A DNA stretch of 64,000 bases from Closterium sp. NIES-65. Its lineage: Eukaryota > Streptophyta > Zygnematophyceae > Desmidiales > Closteriaceae. Below the pieces are notes generated by a model. The model was not told the DNA's origin. It saw only the letters and a list, made by a program, of their open reading frames with translations, and ran no database searches. The DNA lies in contig CANXME010002497.1 of the NCBI GenBank assembly GCA_948144175.1, positions 744,001 through 808,000 of the forward strand, given 5' to 3'. Made by a program: the position numbers and the translations under genes. Each line of letters begins with the position of its first letter. Within the stretch, counting starts at the first letter, position 1. Positions 21,585 through 39,237 of the stretch are shown one piece after another.

Positions 21585-21858
21585 GTTGCTGAAACGAACG
21601 ATTGCAACGATCGCCACAATGAGGGCCTCGCTCCCTCCCACCTGTATGAAGAAGTGTTTTGAGACGTCTCAAAACCCTTTCTTCCTTCCTCTTTCCCGTG
21701 TCAGGTTGCTGAAACGAACGATTGCAACGATCGCCACAATGAGGGCCTCGCTCCGTCCCACCTGTATGAAGAAGTGTTTTGAGCCGTCTCAAAACCCTTT
21801 CTTCCTTCCTCTTTCCCGTGTCAGGTCGTTGGGACGAATGGTTGCAACGATCGCCAGA
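21585..21858 (+). repeat. 120-bp tandem copies of the leader and first codons of the secreted coiled-coil gene
   Basis: Units 21585-21704 and 21705-21824 are near-identical and match the sequence leading into the real start at 21859 (both contain ATGAGGGCCTCGCTCC). In each copy the reading is broken right after the CACCTG that precedes the signal-peptide leucine run, by a 20-bp palindrome at 21656-21675 (perfect) and 21776-21795 (one mismatched pair). Confidence 0.9.
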
Positions 21859-28059
<6,201 letters not shown>

Positions 28060-28981
28060 AAATACACTCTTAATTTGCTGCATTCATAGGAGCTGTGACA
28101 GACTCTGCAACGGAGAATGGTAGATTCACTAGTAATAATGGGTTTGATTGTCTGGCACAATGTTGAGCTATCTTGCTTTGCTGGATTTAATCAGTGGTTG
28201 TGGATTGACAAGTGTTAATCACTCTATTCTCACATCATCCTACCCGAACCAGTAGGGAGGTGTTACCAAACCCGTAAGGAATGCTGCGGAAATCGAATGA
28301 ATATTACTACAGGAAGGAGCTTGCAATAGTCCTTGTAAGGTACCATGATTATATATTGCTGGACAAAATTTCAAACAAATACAACAGCATGTAACGTATA
28401 AGAAATATCTTTGATTTTGCATGCGCTTAGATATCCTTCTGAGACTGATTATAGGCGCCTACATCAAAAGCTGCACGCGGGCTCAAGATAATTCCGACGT
28501 CGCAAATGTACTGGTTCTACAGTACCATCTTCGCGAATTACAATTGATGCCCAACCAGTGCACGCGGATTTGCCTTGCGCCGGATGGAAACGCTGCACCC
28601 GAGGTTGTTTCCCCAGCCTGTTGCTCCCACGCTAAAAGCGCGTCGCGTGGTTATCAACCAATAGTAACGAACAGACTGAGGTCAAGCAGAAGAGACTGAA
28701 GTCAAATAAGGTAACAGATCTTGGTTATAAGCACCTGCGAATCCTTTTTAGCTAGCTGCGAATTGACGAAAATTATGCGAAATGCTCGTTACAGCTTATA
28801 CGCCCCCTTCACAAGGCAACCCGGAGGGGCTCAAACAGGCATCAATTGTACAGCGAATTTCGACCAGGCACACTTCATATCTGCTTCGGATCAGGCGGAG
28901 ATACACCTAACCACCGCTATTTTCAAGGGGAAACCCAGCCCACTAATCTCGCGTTTCAAAGTTTCCCTGCACGTTTTCGAC
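28060..28981. other. Region without a recognisable gene
   Basis: Lower GC than its surroundings. The first part is the presumed 3' UTR of the copy A gene. Short open frames (for example 28421-28699) show no family motif. No RNA gene or repeat was recognised. Confidence 0.5.
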
Positions 28982-28983
28982 TA

Positions 28984-29543
28984 CCGTATTCTCCCGGACA
29001 TAACACCCTAGGGTATAGCTAAAAATACAGGGAAAAAATGGGGGGGGGGTCTCCTCATAGGAAAAAAATGCATAATACCCGGGTCTTTACATATGGCATA
29101 TTTTAGTGTTAGTGTTTTTTTAATTAGTCAATGTGGGTGTTTTGCTGGTCCTTTTAGCATCACTGCCTGAGGCGCGAATGTGAGTTTCGGCCTCGAACTT
29201 CATCGCCCTCACGAAAATGCCATGTGGCACCTCTCTTGCCACTTGCAACGGAAGATTCACCTGCACGTGGCAAGAGAGAAATAGTGGGAGGGGGCAAATC
29301 TCGGCAGATTGCCTTTGGATGTACCGCGAAATTTCCTTGAGGGAGAAATTCACACGATATTCTTCCGTATTGCAGCTACTCGTTAACGACTATAATAATG
29401 AATATGTAAGAAAAGGGGGGTGTTATAGAAAATCAGCCAAAAATGGGGGTATAGTAGAAACGAGGTCTATCATAACACCCACCCCGCACAAGCTACCCGT
29501 GGGTGTACAATTATGGGGGGGTGTTTTGTCCGGGAGTATACGG
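28984..29543. mobile_element. MITE with TA target duplication
   Basis: 560 bp. 25-bp terminal inverted repeat beginning CCGTATTCTCCCGGACA (28984-29008) and its inverse (29519-29543) with two mismatches. Flanked by TA on each side (28982-28983 and 29544-29545). Internal G-runs and further inverted TAACACCC motifs. No coding capacity. The TA duplication fits the Tc1/mariner superfamily or a related one. Confidence 0.8.
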
Positions 29544-29566
29544 TATTTCAGTTCGAAACTTAGATG

Positions 29567-30125
29567 CAGGCCCTCAGATTGGTTTGAGGGTATGCTGATG
29601 GATCAGCGTGCCTTGGCCAATGAGGTGTCCAAATCAGCGTTCACTGTTTTTTTTATACTGATTTTGCTAGTGTAAAAATCATAAGTAAACTCAACCAACA
29701 GTGTAGAAACAAAAAACTATAGCTGAAACCCCAGTACAAGGTGTGTGGTGTTGTTGCTGTGATAGGTTCCAGTGGCGCGCACCTGATATCTGTGCAGTGC
29801 ATGCGAAAAAATGCCAAGCGTGTGGGTGGGGTGTCAGGAATCACGGGAAGGTACAGATAGGACACGCGTACCCTATCATCCCCCCTCCCCCCCCCCCCCC
29901 ACACACACATGCGCGGTCAACTCCGTTTCAGTGTGACTCACGTCACTATACTGATTCATCAGTGTTACTTGTACAGCAACACGCAAAATGGTCAGTGTGG
30001 CAACGTAGGTTATACTGAAATTTCAGTGCAAAATTGAGGCATATGCTGAATTTTCAGGGAAAACGAAAATCACAGCTACAAAATCAGCGTAATCAGCGTG
30101 TTTTACGCTGATATCTGAGGGCCTG
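29567..30125. mobile_element. hAT-type MITE, later hit by a copia insertion
   Basis: 559 bp. Terminal inverted repeat CAGGCCCTCAGAT at 29567-29579 and its complement at 30113-30125. The left target duplication CTTAGATG is at 29559-29566. The right copy is split: CTTAG at 30126-30130 and, after the copia element, CTTAGATG at 37036-37043. Subterminal ATCAGCGT/ACGCTGAT repeats occur near both ends. The 8-bp duplication and CAGGC start are typical of hAT elements; it has no ORF. Confidence 0.85.
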
Positions 30126-30130
30126 CTTAG

Positions 30131-30263
30131 TGTCAAACATTATATATGTTATGCTTGTGTAGGCTACAGTGGGTTAGCCTATAGGGGGTACACAATTCTA
30201 GGGTTTCCTACTTGTACTCATTTCACTGCTAGTTTCATTCATTCCTGTTCGCTTATTCTCACA
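30131..30263 (+). repeat. 5' LTR of copia (30131-37035)
   Basis: 133 bp, TGTCAAAC...CTCACA, identical to 36903-37035. Confidence 0.95.
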
Positions 30264-31333
30264 TGGTATAGAGCGGGTCCTTCTACGGACCGTTTTTTTG
30301 GGCCCACCGAAGCGCCCCTCGAGGCGCGATCTTTTTTTTTCGCAACCCCTCGGGTCGCCATTTCCCCTGCGGCCCCGCCGCCTTCACTGACGCGGCCCCG
30401 CCGCCCTCTCTGTCGCGGCCCCGCCGCCTGCTCTCGCGCGGCCCCGCCCCGGCTTCTACGCGGCCCCGCCCCGGCTTTCACGCGGCCCCGCCGACGGCTT
30501 TGTCGCGGCCCCGCCCAGGCCCTTACGCGGCTCCGCCGCCTGCTCTCACGCGGCCCCGCCTCGGCTCCTTCGCGGCCCCGCCGCCTGCTCTTGCGCGGCC
30601 CCGCCCCGGCTTCTACGCGGCCCCGCCCCGGCTTTCACGCGGCCCCGCCGACGGCTCTGTCGCGGCCCCGCCCAGGCCCTTACGCGGCCCCGCCGCCTGC
30701 CCCCGTCGCGGCCCGGTCACCTCCTGACGGCCCCGCCGTCCCTTCGTGACGGCCCCGCCGTCCCTTCCTGACGGCCCCGCCGTCCCCTCCTGACGGCTCC
30801 TGCCGTCCCCTTCTACCGGCCCCGCAACTGCACCTGCTGGCCCCGCCGCTGCACCTACCGGCCCCCACCACCCACCCCCCCTTTTCCCGTCGCCTGTCGA
30901 GGCGACCTGAGAGGCCAGCAGAGGGGTGGCAGGTGTGTGGCCTCCCCTGCTTCTCCTCCTCCTTCATCTCCCACTGCAGCAGCCGAGCCGCCCCACAGCC
31001 GAGCCGCCCTGCCGCCGAGCCGCCGGGTCGCTGAGTTGCTGAGCTGCAGTTGCTGCCGAGCCGCCCTGCCGCCGAGCCGCCGAGTCACCGAGCTACTGAG
31101 CTGCAGTTGCTGCTGAGCCGCCTTGCCGCCGAGCCGCCCGAGTCGCCCGAGCCGCCGAGCCGCCGAGCTGCCGAGCCGCTGAGTCGCCGAACCTACTCTT
31201 CCCACCACTGGTGAGCTCTTGCCCTGCTAGCACGCTGCGCGTCGCCTGCTTGCCTGCCTGCCTGCCTTTTGGCTTGCCTGGCTGCCTGCCTCCCTGCTGC
31301 TAGTCCTGCTCCTGCTTCTACTTGCGGAGCCAA

Positions 31334-34300
31334 ATGCAGCCCCAGCGACGCCGGCGTGAGTCCCTCACGCCGCAGCAGCTGCGTGAGTGGTACGCTAGTT
31401 GGGGCTGTAGGGGTGGCGACGCTACTCCTACTACCACTCCTGCTGCTTCTACTCGTGGTGACGGCCAGATGCAGCTCCCGCGACCCTCTCGCGTGTCTCT
31501 CACGCCTCGCCAGCTTCGTGAGTGGTACGCTCAGAGTGGAGGGTCTCTTAGTGCTGTTCGCTGCTCTTACGTGATTCGCACTGGTACTCGGACTGGTCAG
31601 CCTTGTGGGACACGTAGTCATACACCGTCCCACTGCTTCGCCCGTTTGAGCGACGCCTGGCGTACCGTGTTTGGCGACGAGGCTGAGCTTCCCGACTGGG
31701 TGGAGTTGCTTAGGCAGAGGGTAGATATATATGCTCTTGACTATGATGCTATTCTCACTGCCATGTATGCATGGCCTACTAGTGCTGACCGTGCAGGTCA
31801 CCTGTGCGTCCCGCCTGACCCAGGTATAGGACCTGCTGCTCTAGCTACTGGTGAGGCTGCTGCTCTGGGTGCTAGTGAGTCTCCTGCTCCAGGTACAGGT
31901 GCGGCTGCTGCTCTAGGTGCTAGTGAGTCTGCTTCCTCAGGTGCGGGTGAGGCTGCGCTCTCAGGTACCGCGTTGGCTTCGGCCTCCCTCACCTTTACAC
32001 TTGACTCTGGGGCTTCTCGCTCCTTCTTTCGGGACCGCACCACACTCACGCCGCTTGGTCGGCCGGTTGCAGTCTCCCTGGCTGACCCCTCTGGGGGTCC
32101 TGTCCTCGCTCACTTCTCCACTGTCCTCCCGTGTCCGGCTGCCCCCTCGGGCACCCTGTCTGGCCTGTACCTCCCCTCGTTCTCGACGAACTTGGTGAGT
32201 GGTGCAGACCTACAGGATGCGGGGGTTCACCAGTTCACTCCTGCGAGTCAGCGGGTGACCCACTGCACGGACGCACGCACAGGCCGGCACCTGGCCACGT
32301 TCTCGCGTCGGCCGGGGTCGAGCCTCTACACCCTGACCACTGAGTCTCCTCCTGTCCCCGCGTCCGGTCAGGTAGCAGCGTCGGGTCAGGTGTTTGCTGC
32401 TGCGTCCAGGTCTGGTCCTGAGTCTGCCCCCTGTACTTGTCGCCTCCTGTCTCACGAGACTCTCCTGTGGCACCACCGTCTTGGCCACCCCTCCTTGCCC
32501 CGTCTTCGGAGCATGGCTTCCCGTGTCCTTGTCTCTGGTCTTCCCCAGTCTCTCCCTCCTCTCCCCTCCGGGCCAGGACCTCCCTGTGTCCCCTGTGTCG
32601 AGGGTCGCCTCCGGGCTACTCCTCACTCCTCCCACTTCCCCCCGACAGAGGCTCCCCTGCAGACGCTTCACATGGATGTGTGGGGCCCAGCCCCCGTCCG
32701 TGGGCAGGATTACGAGCGCTACTTCCTGTTGGTGGTTGACGACTACTCGCGTTACACCACAGTCCTCCCCTTGCGCAGCAAGGGTGAGGTCACTGAGGTG
32801 CTGATCGACTGGATCCGCGAGGCTCGTCTCCGGCTCAGGAAGAGCTTCGGCTCGGACTTTCCTGTTCTGCGTCTGCACTCGGACAGAGGCGGAGAGTTCT
32901 CCTCTGGCCTTCTGGGTGCCTACTGTCGTGCGCGAGGCATCCGCCAGTCCTTCACGCTTCCGGACTCACCACAGCAAAATGGGATTGCTGAGCGCCGCAT
33001 TGGCATGGTCATGGATGTCGCTCGTACGTCCATGATGCATGCGGCTGCCCCCCATTTTCTGTGGCCGTTTGCGGTGAGGACGCGGCGCATCAGCTCAACC
33101 TTCACCCCCGGGTCTCTCGGCCTGCAATGTCCCCAGCCTTGCTGTGGACAGGGAAGGTTGGCGATGCGTCTGTGTTCCGTGTCTGGGGATCTCGGGCGTT
33201 TGTCCGCGACTTGTCTGCGGACAAGCTGTCCCCTCGTGCTGCTCCCTGTGTCTTCCTTGGCTTCCCCACTGACGCCCCAGGGTGGCAGTTTTACCACCCC
33301 TCCTCTCGTCGTGTTCTGTCCTCCCAGGACGTCACGTTCGACGAGTCAGTCCCCTTCTACCGTCTCTTCCCCTACCGCACTCCTTCCCTCCCCCCTCCCC
33401 CGGACTTCCTTGTACCGGTTCCCCCCCCGGTAGACCCCCTTCCCCCTCAGGTTCCTGCCCCCTCAGGTGTGTCCCAGGTAGACGCCGTTGACCCGGTCGA
33501 GGTTACAGGTGACTCTGGTGCTGCTGCGGGTGCTGAGCCTGGGGGTGCTGACTCTGGGGGTGCTGTGCGCGGGGGTGCTGAGCCTGGGGGTGCTGACTCT
33601 GGGGGTGCTGTGCGCGGGGGTGCTGAGCCTGGGGGTGCTGACTCTGGGGGTGCTGTGCGCGGGGGTGCTGAGCCTGGGGGTGCTGACTCTGGGGGTGCTG
33701 TGCGCGGGGGTGCTGAGCCTGGGGGTGCTACTGCTGGGGGTACTGGGCCTGCGGGTGCTACTGCGGAGAGTGCGGAGCCTGGGGGTGCTGCGTCTAGAGC
33801 TGCTGAGCCTGGGGTTTCTCCTGCTGCTGCGTCTCGCCGGGAGCCCCTTTCTCCACAGGAGCTGCGCGAGTGGTTCGCTCGCCGCTGGAGGCGTGCTGCT
33901 GAGTCTGGAGGTGCTGCTGGAGCTGGAGCTGGAGCTTCTTCGACCGTCGAGGGTGCGGGTGCTGCCGGTCCCGGAGCTACTGGACCTGCGGGTCCTCCTG
34001 GAGCTGGAGCTGCTGAGGGCGTTGGTGCTGAGCCTGCTGCTGTTGGTCCTGCCGCTGGAGGTGTGGGTGGCGCTGGTGCTGTCTCTGAGGGCGCTGGTGC
34101 TGTCCCTGCTGCGTCTGGAGCTGCTAAGCCTGGGGTTTCTCCTGCTGCTGCGTCTCGCCGGGAGCCCCTCTCTCCACAGGAGCTGCGCGAGTGGTACGCT
34201 CGCCGCTGGAGGCGTGCTGCTGAGTCTGGAGGTGCTGCTGGAGCTGGTGCTGGAGCTTCTTCGACCGTCGAGGGTGCGGGTGCTGCCGGTCCCGGAGCTG

Positions 34301-36696
34301 CTGGACCTGCGGGTCCTCCTGGAGCTGGAGGTACTGAGGGCGTTGGTGCTGAGCCTACTGCTGTTGGTCCTGCCGCTGGAGGTGTGGGTGGCGCTGGTGC
34401 TGTCGCTGAGGGTGCTGGTGCTGTCCCTGCTGAGTCTGGAGCTGCCGCGCGGCCTCGGCCGTACTTCGTTCCGCTCCTACAGCAGGTTCTTGGTCTTTCT
34501 CCTTGGGTAGAGTGTCCACAGCCTGTCCAGTCGCAGTCACTGTTGGAGCCTTCCTCTCCTCTGCCTGCTCCCTCTCCTTACACTGGTCCTACTGGAGGTC
34601 TTGCTGAGCGTCGTGAGCCTGCGTCTCGTCCCGCGTCGCCTGTTCGTGCTGCTCGCGCTAGTGGTCGCGGTTCGCGTCAGCGTCCTCCTCCTGTCCCTGG
34701 CACGCACCGGATGTCTCTGCGTCCGTCCACTGCTCCTCTGCGTGCCCCTTTGCCTTCGCCTCCTGAGTCCTCTCTTCCTGCGCTTGCCGACCCTGAGTCG
34801 GACTCTCTTCGCGCTGCCAGTCCTACTGTCACGCGTCTGCTTGCTACTGTCGTCACTGACCCCTCTTTTGAGTCCACTGCTGCGTCTGCTCTAGTCGCTG
34901 AGCTCGTTGACTTTGCTGCTCGCTGTCGTCTCGACTACGCTGCTGGTCTTGTTGCTGAGTCTGCGTCTGTCTGTCCTCCGTCCGTCGAGGGTGAGTGTGC
35001 TCTTGACACGGACGTCCTAGAGGACAGACAGGAGGAGTTACAGTGTCTAGCGGCTGCTTCACCTCATCTCGCGTCTGTAATGCTTGCCCCTGAGGGAGAC
35101 CCGGATGCACTAGACATCCCGACTCCGCGTTCTTACGCGGAGGCCGTAGAGGGTCCCTACTCCTCTCAGTGGCAGGCAGCTATGGATGCAGAGATGGCTT
35201 CCTGGAAGTCCACAGGCACCTACGTTGACGCAGTTCCCCCTCCTGGGGCGAACATCGTCAGTGGCATGTGGATCTTCCGGGTGAAGCGGCCGCCGGGCTC
35301 TCCACCTGTCTTCAAGGCGCGGTACGTTGCTCGTGGCTTCAGTCAGCGGCAGGGAGTTGACTACTTTCAGACCTTCTCTCCCACCCCGAAGATGACCACT
35401 CTTCGGGTGCTGCTGCACATAGCCGCTCAGCGCGACTACGAGCTTCACTCTCTCGACTTCAGCACTGCGTTCCTGCAGGGTAGCCTGCACGAGGAGATCT
35501 GGCTGCGCCGTCCACCTGGCTTCACTGGGACTTTCCCTCCTGGCACCCAGTGGAGCCTCCGACGGCCAGTCTACGGTCTCCGCCAGGCACCGCGTGAGTG
35601 GCACGACACACTGAGGACTACGCTTGCGGCTCTTGGGTTTGCTCCTTCTACTGCTGACCCGTCGCTGTTTCTGCGCACCGACACTTCACTGCCGCCGTTC
35701 TACATCCTCGTGTACGTCGACGACTTGGTCTTTGCCACAGCGGACACTGCTGGACTCGCCTACGTGAAGTCCGAACTGCTGAAGAGACACACGTGCACAG
35801 ACCTGGGTGAACTGCGCAGCTACATTGGCTTGCAGATCACTCGGGACAGAGCACGCCGCACCATTACCTTGACTCAGTCACACATGGTGCAGCAGGTCCT
35901 TCAGCGCTTCGGCTTCACGTACTCCTCGCCTCAGGCCACTCCTCTGCCTACTCGCCACTCACTCTCAGCTCTGCCTTCGGATGAGTCCGTAGAGTCGAGT
36001 GGTCCGTATGCAGAGCTTGTTGGCTGCCTCATGTACCTGATGACCTGCACACGACCTGACCTTGCATATCCTCTGAGCATTCTTGCACGCTATGTTGCTC
36101 CTGGGAGACACAGACCAGAGCACATGGCTGCAGCGAAGAGGGTATTGCGCTACCTGTGCAGTACGTCGGGCATGGGGCTTGTGCTTGGAGGGCGGAGTCC
36201 AGTGGTCCTTACCGGCCACGCGGACGCTTCTTGGGCTGACGACCAGACTACGCAGCGGTCGTCACAGGGTTACACCTTCAGCCTTGGTTCCGGCTCTGTC
36301 TCGTGGCGGTCTACTCGCTCGTCTTCGGTTCTCGGCTCCAGTTGTGAGGCTGAGATCTACGCCGGGGCCATGGCTGCACAGGAGCTTCGCTGGCTCACCT
36401 ACCTGCTGACTGACCTTGGAGAGCCGCCTCGTTCTCCTCCAGTGCTGTACGTAGACAACAAGGCCATGCTGGCCTTGTGTCGAGAGCAGCGCTTGGAGCA
36501 CAGAACGAAGCACATTGCTCTCCGCTACTTTCTTGCTCGTGAGCTGCAGCAGCGTGGTCAGTTGCGACTTGCGTACGTGGCCTCTGAGGCCAACACTGCT
36601 GATGTGTTCACCAAGGCACTCGCGCCTTGTGACCATCAGCGCTTTTGCACCCAGCTGGGTCTTGTGCCTGTCTTGCCTCACTTGCTCTCCTCTTGA
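31334..36696 (+). pseudogene. Copia polyprotein lacking Gag, one frameshift in integrase
   Basis: The first ATG at 31334 opens with two LTP[QR]QLREWYA-type motifs, then an unusual knuckle (C-x13-C-x4-H-x4-C at about 31566-31640), the protease motif LDSGASRSFFRD (about 32000), the pre-integrase HHCC finger (LLWHHRLGHPS ... CVPCVEGR) and the integrase core (LHMDVWGP, HSDRGGEF, QQNGIAERR). Near 33076 one base is missing compared with the copies at 45165 and 54430, and reading continues in another frame (33061-36696) through a Gly/Ala/Glu-rich linker with a 45-bp tandem repeat (33540-33720) and two more SPQELREW motifs. Reverse transcriptase (YVDD at 35712-35723) and RNase H follow, to TGA at 36694-36696. 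The frameshift probably inactivates integrase; no other stop was seen. Confidence 0.88.
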
Positions 36697-36902
36697 CTTC
36701 ACTTGTACTGTGACATATATATATACCTGCTCTTGCTTGTCTAGTTTTATATATATGTCTGTACTCCTGCATGTGAACTGGCCTCTGGCCCTGCTCTTGT
36801 GCTCGGACTGTGTGGTGACTTTGTGATCCACCCTGAGCTTGCTTTGCTTTGCTTGACTGGTCTTGTGACCCCTTGTTCTCCCCCACTTTGCCTATGGGGG
36901 TG

Positions 36903-37035
36903 TGTCAAACATTATATATGTTATGCTTGTGTAGGCTACAGTGGGTTAGCCTATAGGGGGTACACAATTCTAGGGTTTCCTACTTGTACTCATTTCACTG
37001 CTAGTTTCATTCATTCCTGTTCGCTTATTCTCACA
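36903..37035 (+). repeat. 3' LTR of copia (30131-37035)
   Basis: 133 bp, preceded by TATGGGGGTG, followed by the target duplication CTTAG. Confidence 0.95.
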
Positions 37036-37040
37036 CTTAG

Positions 37041-38030
37041 ATGACTGGGGCTATGAATAACGCCTACTGCTCGAAGTTTAAACTCATTATGCGAATCTGA
37101 ATCCATAGCGCCACTTCTACCGTACTCTCTTCAAGGATCTGGAACAGATTCTCGCTAAAATTTAATGATGCCCCACATAACCCTCGATCACAGATTTAGA
37201 AAGGGTGCATACCCCACTTGTGCAAGTGGGGTTGAAAATAGACCAAAAGAAAATAGCGGTGGTTAGGTGTACCCTATTGATATGCCAAGCAGCCCAATGG
37301 GGGCTTGCTCTGTCAAAAGCGAAAGCGAAGCTGTAACCAACACTCTCGCCACCGGCCCAGTTGACAACCCACGCGGGGCTCTTGGGGGGCGCTGGTGCGG
37401 ACTAGCATCCCATGTTGGGATTTTGCCGACTATCGCAGCCAACAGAAACCCTCAGTTGGTGATTCACGAGCAAGCAAGGAGCCTGCACCTGCAGCATCAA
37501 GACACGCCGCTGAGCCTTGGAGCCACGTCAGGCCAAACGTGGCGCTCAACCGCATTCCCTTTGACGGACAAGGTTTGCACGGGTTTGAGGTAAACCTCGA
37601 ACGTGTCTGAGCACTTTTTGCACAAATACCGCGCGCCATTCTGACTTTCACTTATCCACCCAAGCAGCCCACAACACACATCCAAAGACACCCAACTCTC
37701 CAACACGTCATTTTTTCCCCGACTAACCCAATATGTTCAGAAATATACCAGTTTCTCAGCTAGAGACGATGGCGCCCAAAGAAGTGGATCACTCTCCGTT
37801 AGAACGGATGTTCGACCTCGAGACCACTTTTGAGTCTCAAAAGTCTGCTTCTTCCGGGCGCATTTTCGACCTGGAAACCATGGCCATGTAGCTGTTGGCG
37901 TAGCGACACCTGCTGTGGTTCGGCAACAAGAGCGCGGCCAACTTGCACTGGCCTTGCGCAGCCGCGCCTCGACTCCCGTGCCTGCCGCGGCAGGTAACCC
38001 CGGAAGGGCCGCAAGCAGCGGACGGACGGG
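37041..38030 (+). other. Low-information region upstream of the AP2-like pseudogene
   Basis: Contains short open frames with splice-like edges (for example a donor GAG|GTAAAC at 37590) but no recognisable domain. 37811-37826 and 37865-37880 are a diverged direct repeat (TTCGACCT[CG]GA[GA]ACCA), and the 19-bp palindrome 37826-37844 starts at the end of the first copy. Confidence 0.45.
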
Positions 38031-38033
38031 AGT

Positions 38034-38572
38034 CATGTGTAACGTAGTGAAGCAGAGGTACTACGTGCGGATCATATCTGCTCGCCGGCAGCAGGTTCGT
38101 CTGGGGTCGTACGAGGACAAGGACGAGGCAATCTTACGCGTATGCTACGGGGGCCGTTGTCCTTCGCCCTAACTCCCGCATCAGCTGCACGGTGCAGCTG
38201 TCCGACGGAGAGAGGCAGGCGCTAGCTGGCTGCACCGAGGAGAGTCTAAGGCTTCTCGTGAAGTACAGGCGCTGGAACAGATGGAGGGAGTGGAGAGCCG
38301 CCTTGGAGGGTCTGGATGATGCCCAGGCGCCCAAGGCCCGTTCGCCGCGAAAGGGCAGAGTCCCTCGGGTCATGCATGATGTTGAGGAGGTGGAGGCGAC
38401 CACGCCCGCTACGGAGGACGAGCCTATGGCTCTTGAACCTGAGGACCCACCGGAGGATTACACAGATGACGAGGCGTCTGTTGACGATGATGCTGTGTAT
38501 GAACTAGAGGGCGATGCCATGGAGGATGAGGATGACTGGGAGGAGGTCAACAAGGAGGACACTGCTGCATGA
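38034..38572 (+). pseudogene. AP2-like domain protein, frameshifted
   Basis: Frame 1 reads KQRYYVRIISARRQQVRLGS then YEDKDEAIL, which resembles the strand and WLG-type core of an AP2/ERF DNA-binding domain. At about 38141 the frame must shift by one base to continue as AYATGAVVLRPNSRI, the usual AP2 helix ending, and then LSDGERQALAGCTEESLRLL, a KYRRWNRWREWRAAL helix and a highly acidic tail ending in TGA (38570-38572). The assignment is by motif resemblance only. The frameshift suggests a pseudogene, though an unrecognised small intron cannot be excluded. It may be part of a transposon-derived gene instead of a host regulator. Confidence 0.5.
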
Positions 38573-39090
38573 AGGGTTGAATAGGGAAGCCATTGGACCA
38601 AGAGATGTTTTGGATTAGTGTTGACCTTGTCAGGGCTGAGTACGGGTGCATGTTAGATTGGCGTGGTTTGGAAGTTGCTGAATGTAATAGGACACATGTA
38701 GTATATGGAAGCACAATTTGGGCAAGTGGCACTGCAGCAGTTTGTAATTGAATGCATGTTGTCAGACGCAGATGTCGCAAGTGTTGAAATGATGCTGTGG
38801 GTTTGTGGTGTATCACGTCTAACATAGACGAGGACGAGCACAGAGCGTCACGATTGTGCCACGACGACATTTTCCAGGTGCAAAGTGTGGCTGACATTAA
38901 AAGGTAATCCACATGGCCACTCCAACCGTGACATGCGTACATGTGTGCGCGTGGACAATACGTTGGGCCAAATTATGTGGCCTGCAAACCCACTAGCAGG
39001 CATCGCGATATCATCGAGGGCGGTGATGGGCCTGGTGCGATAGTGAGTAGAACCCCAAGCGGGTTTCCAACTACGCCATTTCGAGCCCGC
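38573..39090. other. Region without a recognisable gene
   Basis: Presumed 3' flank of the AP2-like pseudogene up to the LTR element at 39091. No motif, repeat or RNA gene was recognised. Confidence 0.45.
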
Positions 39091-39237
39091 TGTCAGAATG
39101 TTATGTTTGTCTAGCCTGCAGTGGGGTACTCAATAGTGAGTACAGCCCGACTTAGGGTTTCCTATATGTACTCAACTGCTTGCTAGTGAACCCCCTTCTT
39201 CTTCATTCTAAACTTTCTTCTACTCCTAAACTTAACA
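39091..39237 (+). repeat. 5' LTR of short retroelement
   Basis: 147 bp, TGTCAGAATG...CTTAACA. Confidence 0.9.

Larger units (their letters stand above)
30131..37035 (+). mobile_element. Copia element with identical LTRs but no Gag domain
   Basis: 6,905 bp with 5-bp target duplication CTTAG (30126-30130 and 37036-37040). The two 133-bp LTRs are identical by eye, so insertion was recent. The primer-binding site at 30264 reads TGGTATAGAGC, an initiator tRNA-Met type with a change; a G-run polypurine tract precedes the 3' LTR. The 5' leader is GC-rich and repeats CGCGGCCCCGCC. Unlike the other full-length copies, the UBN2-type Gag segment is absent and the ORF begins at the zinc-knuckle region. 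A one-base frameshift splits pol near 33076. It was probably mobilised by proteins of a relative. Confidence 0.93.

Noticed and set aside
30239..31208. Ala/Pro/Arg-rich ORFs upstream of copia Pol
   Set aside because: They lie in the GC-rich repeated leader after the primer-binding site; similar leader repeats occur in the other copies without a conserved frame.
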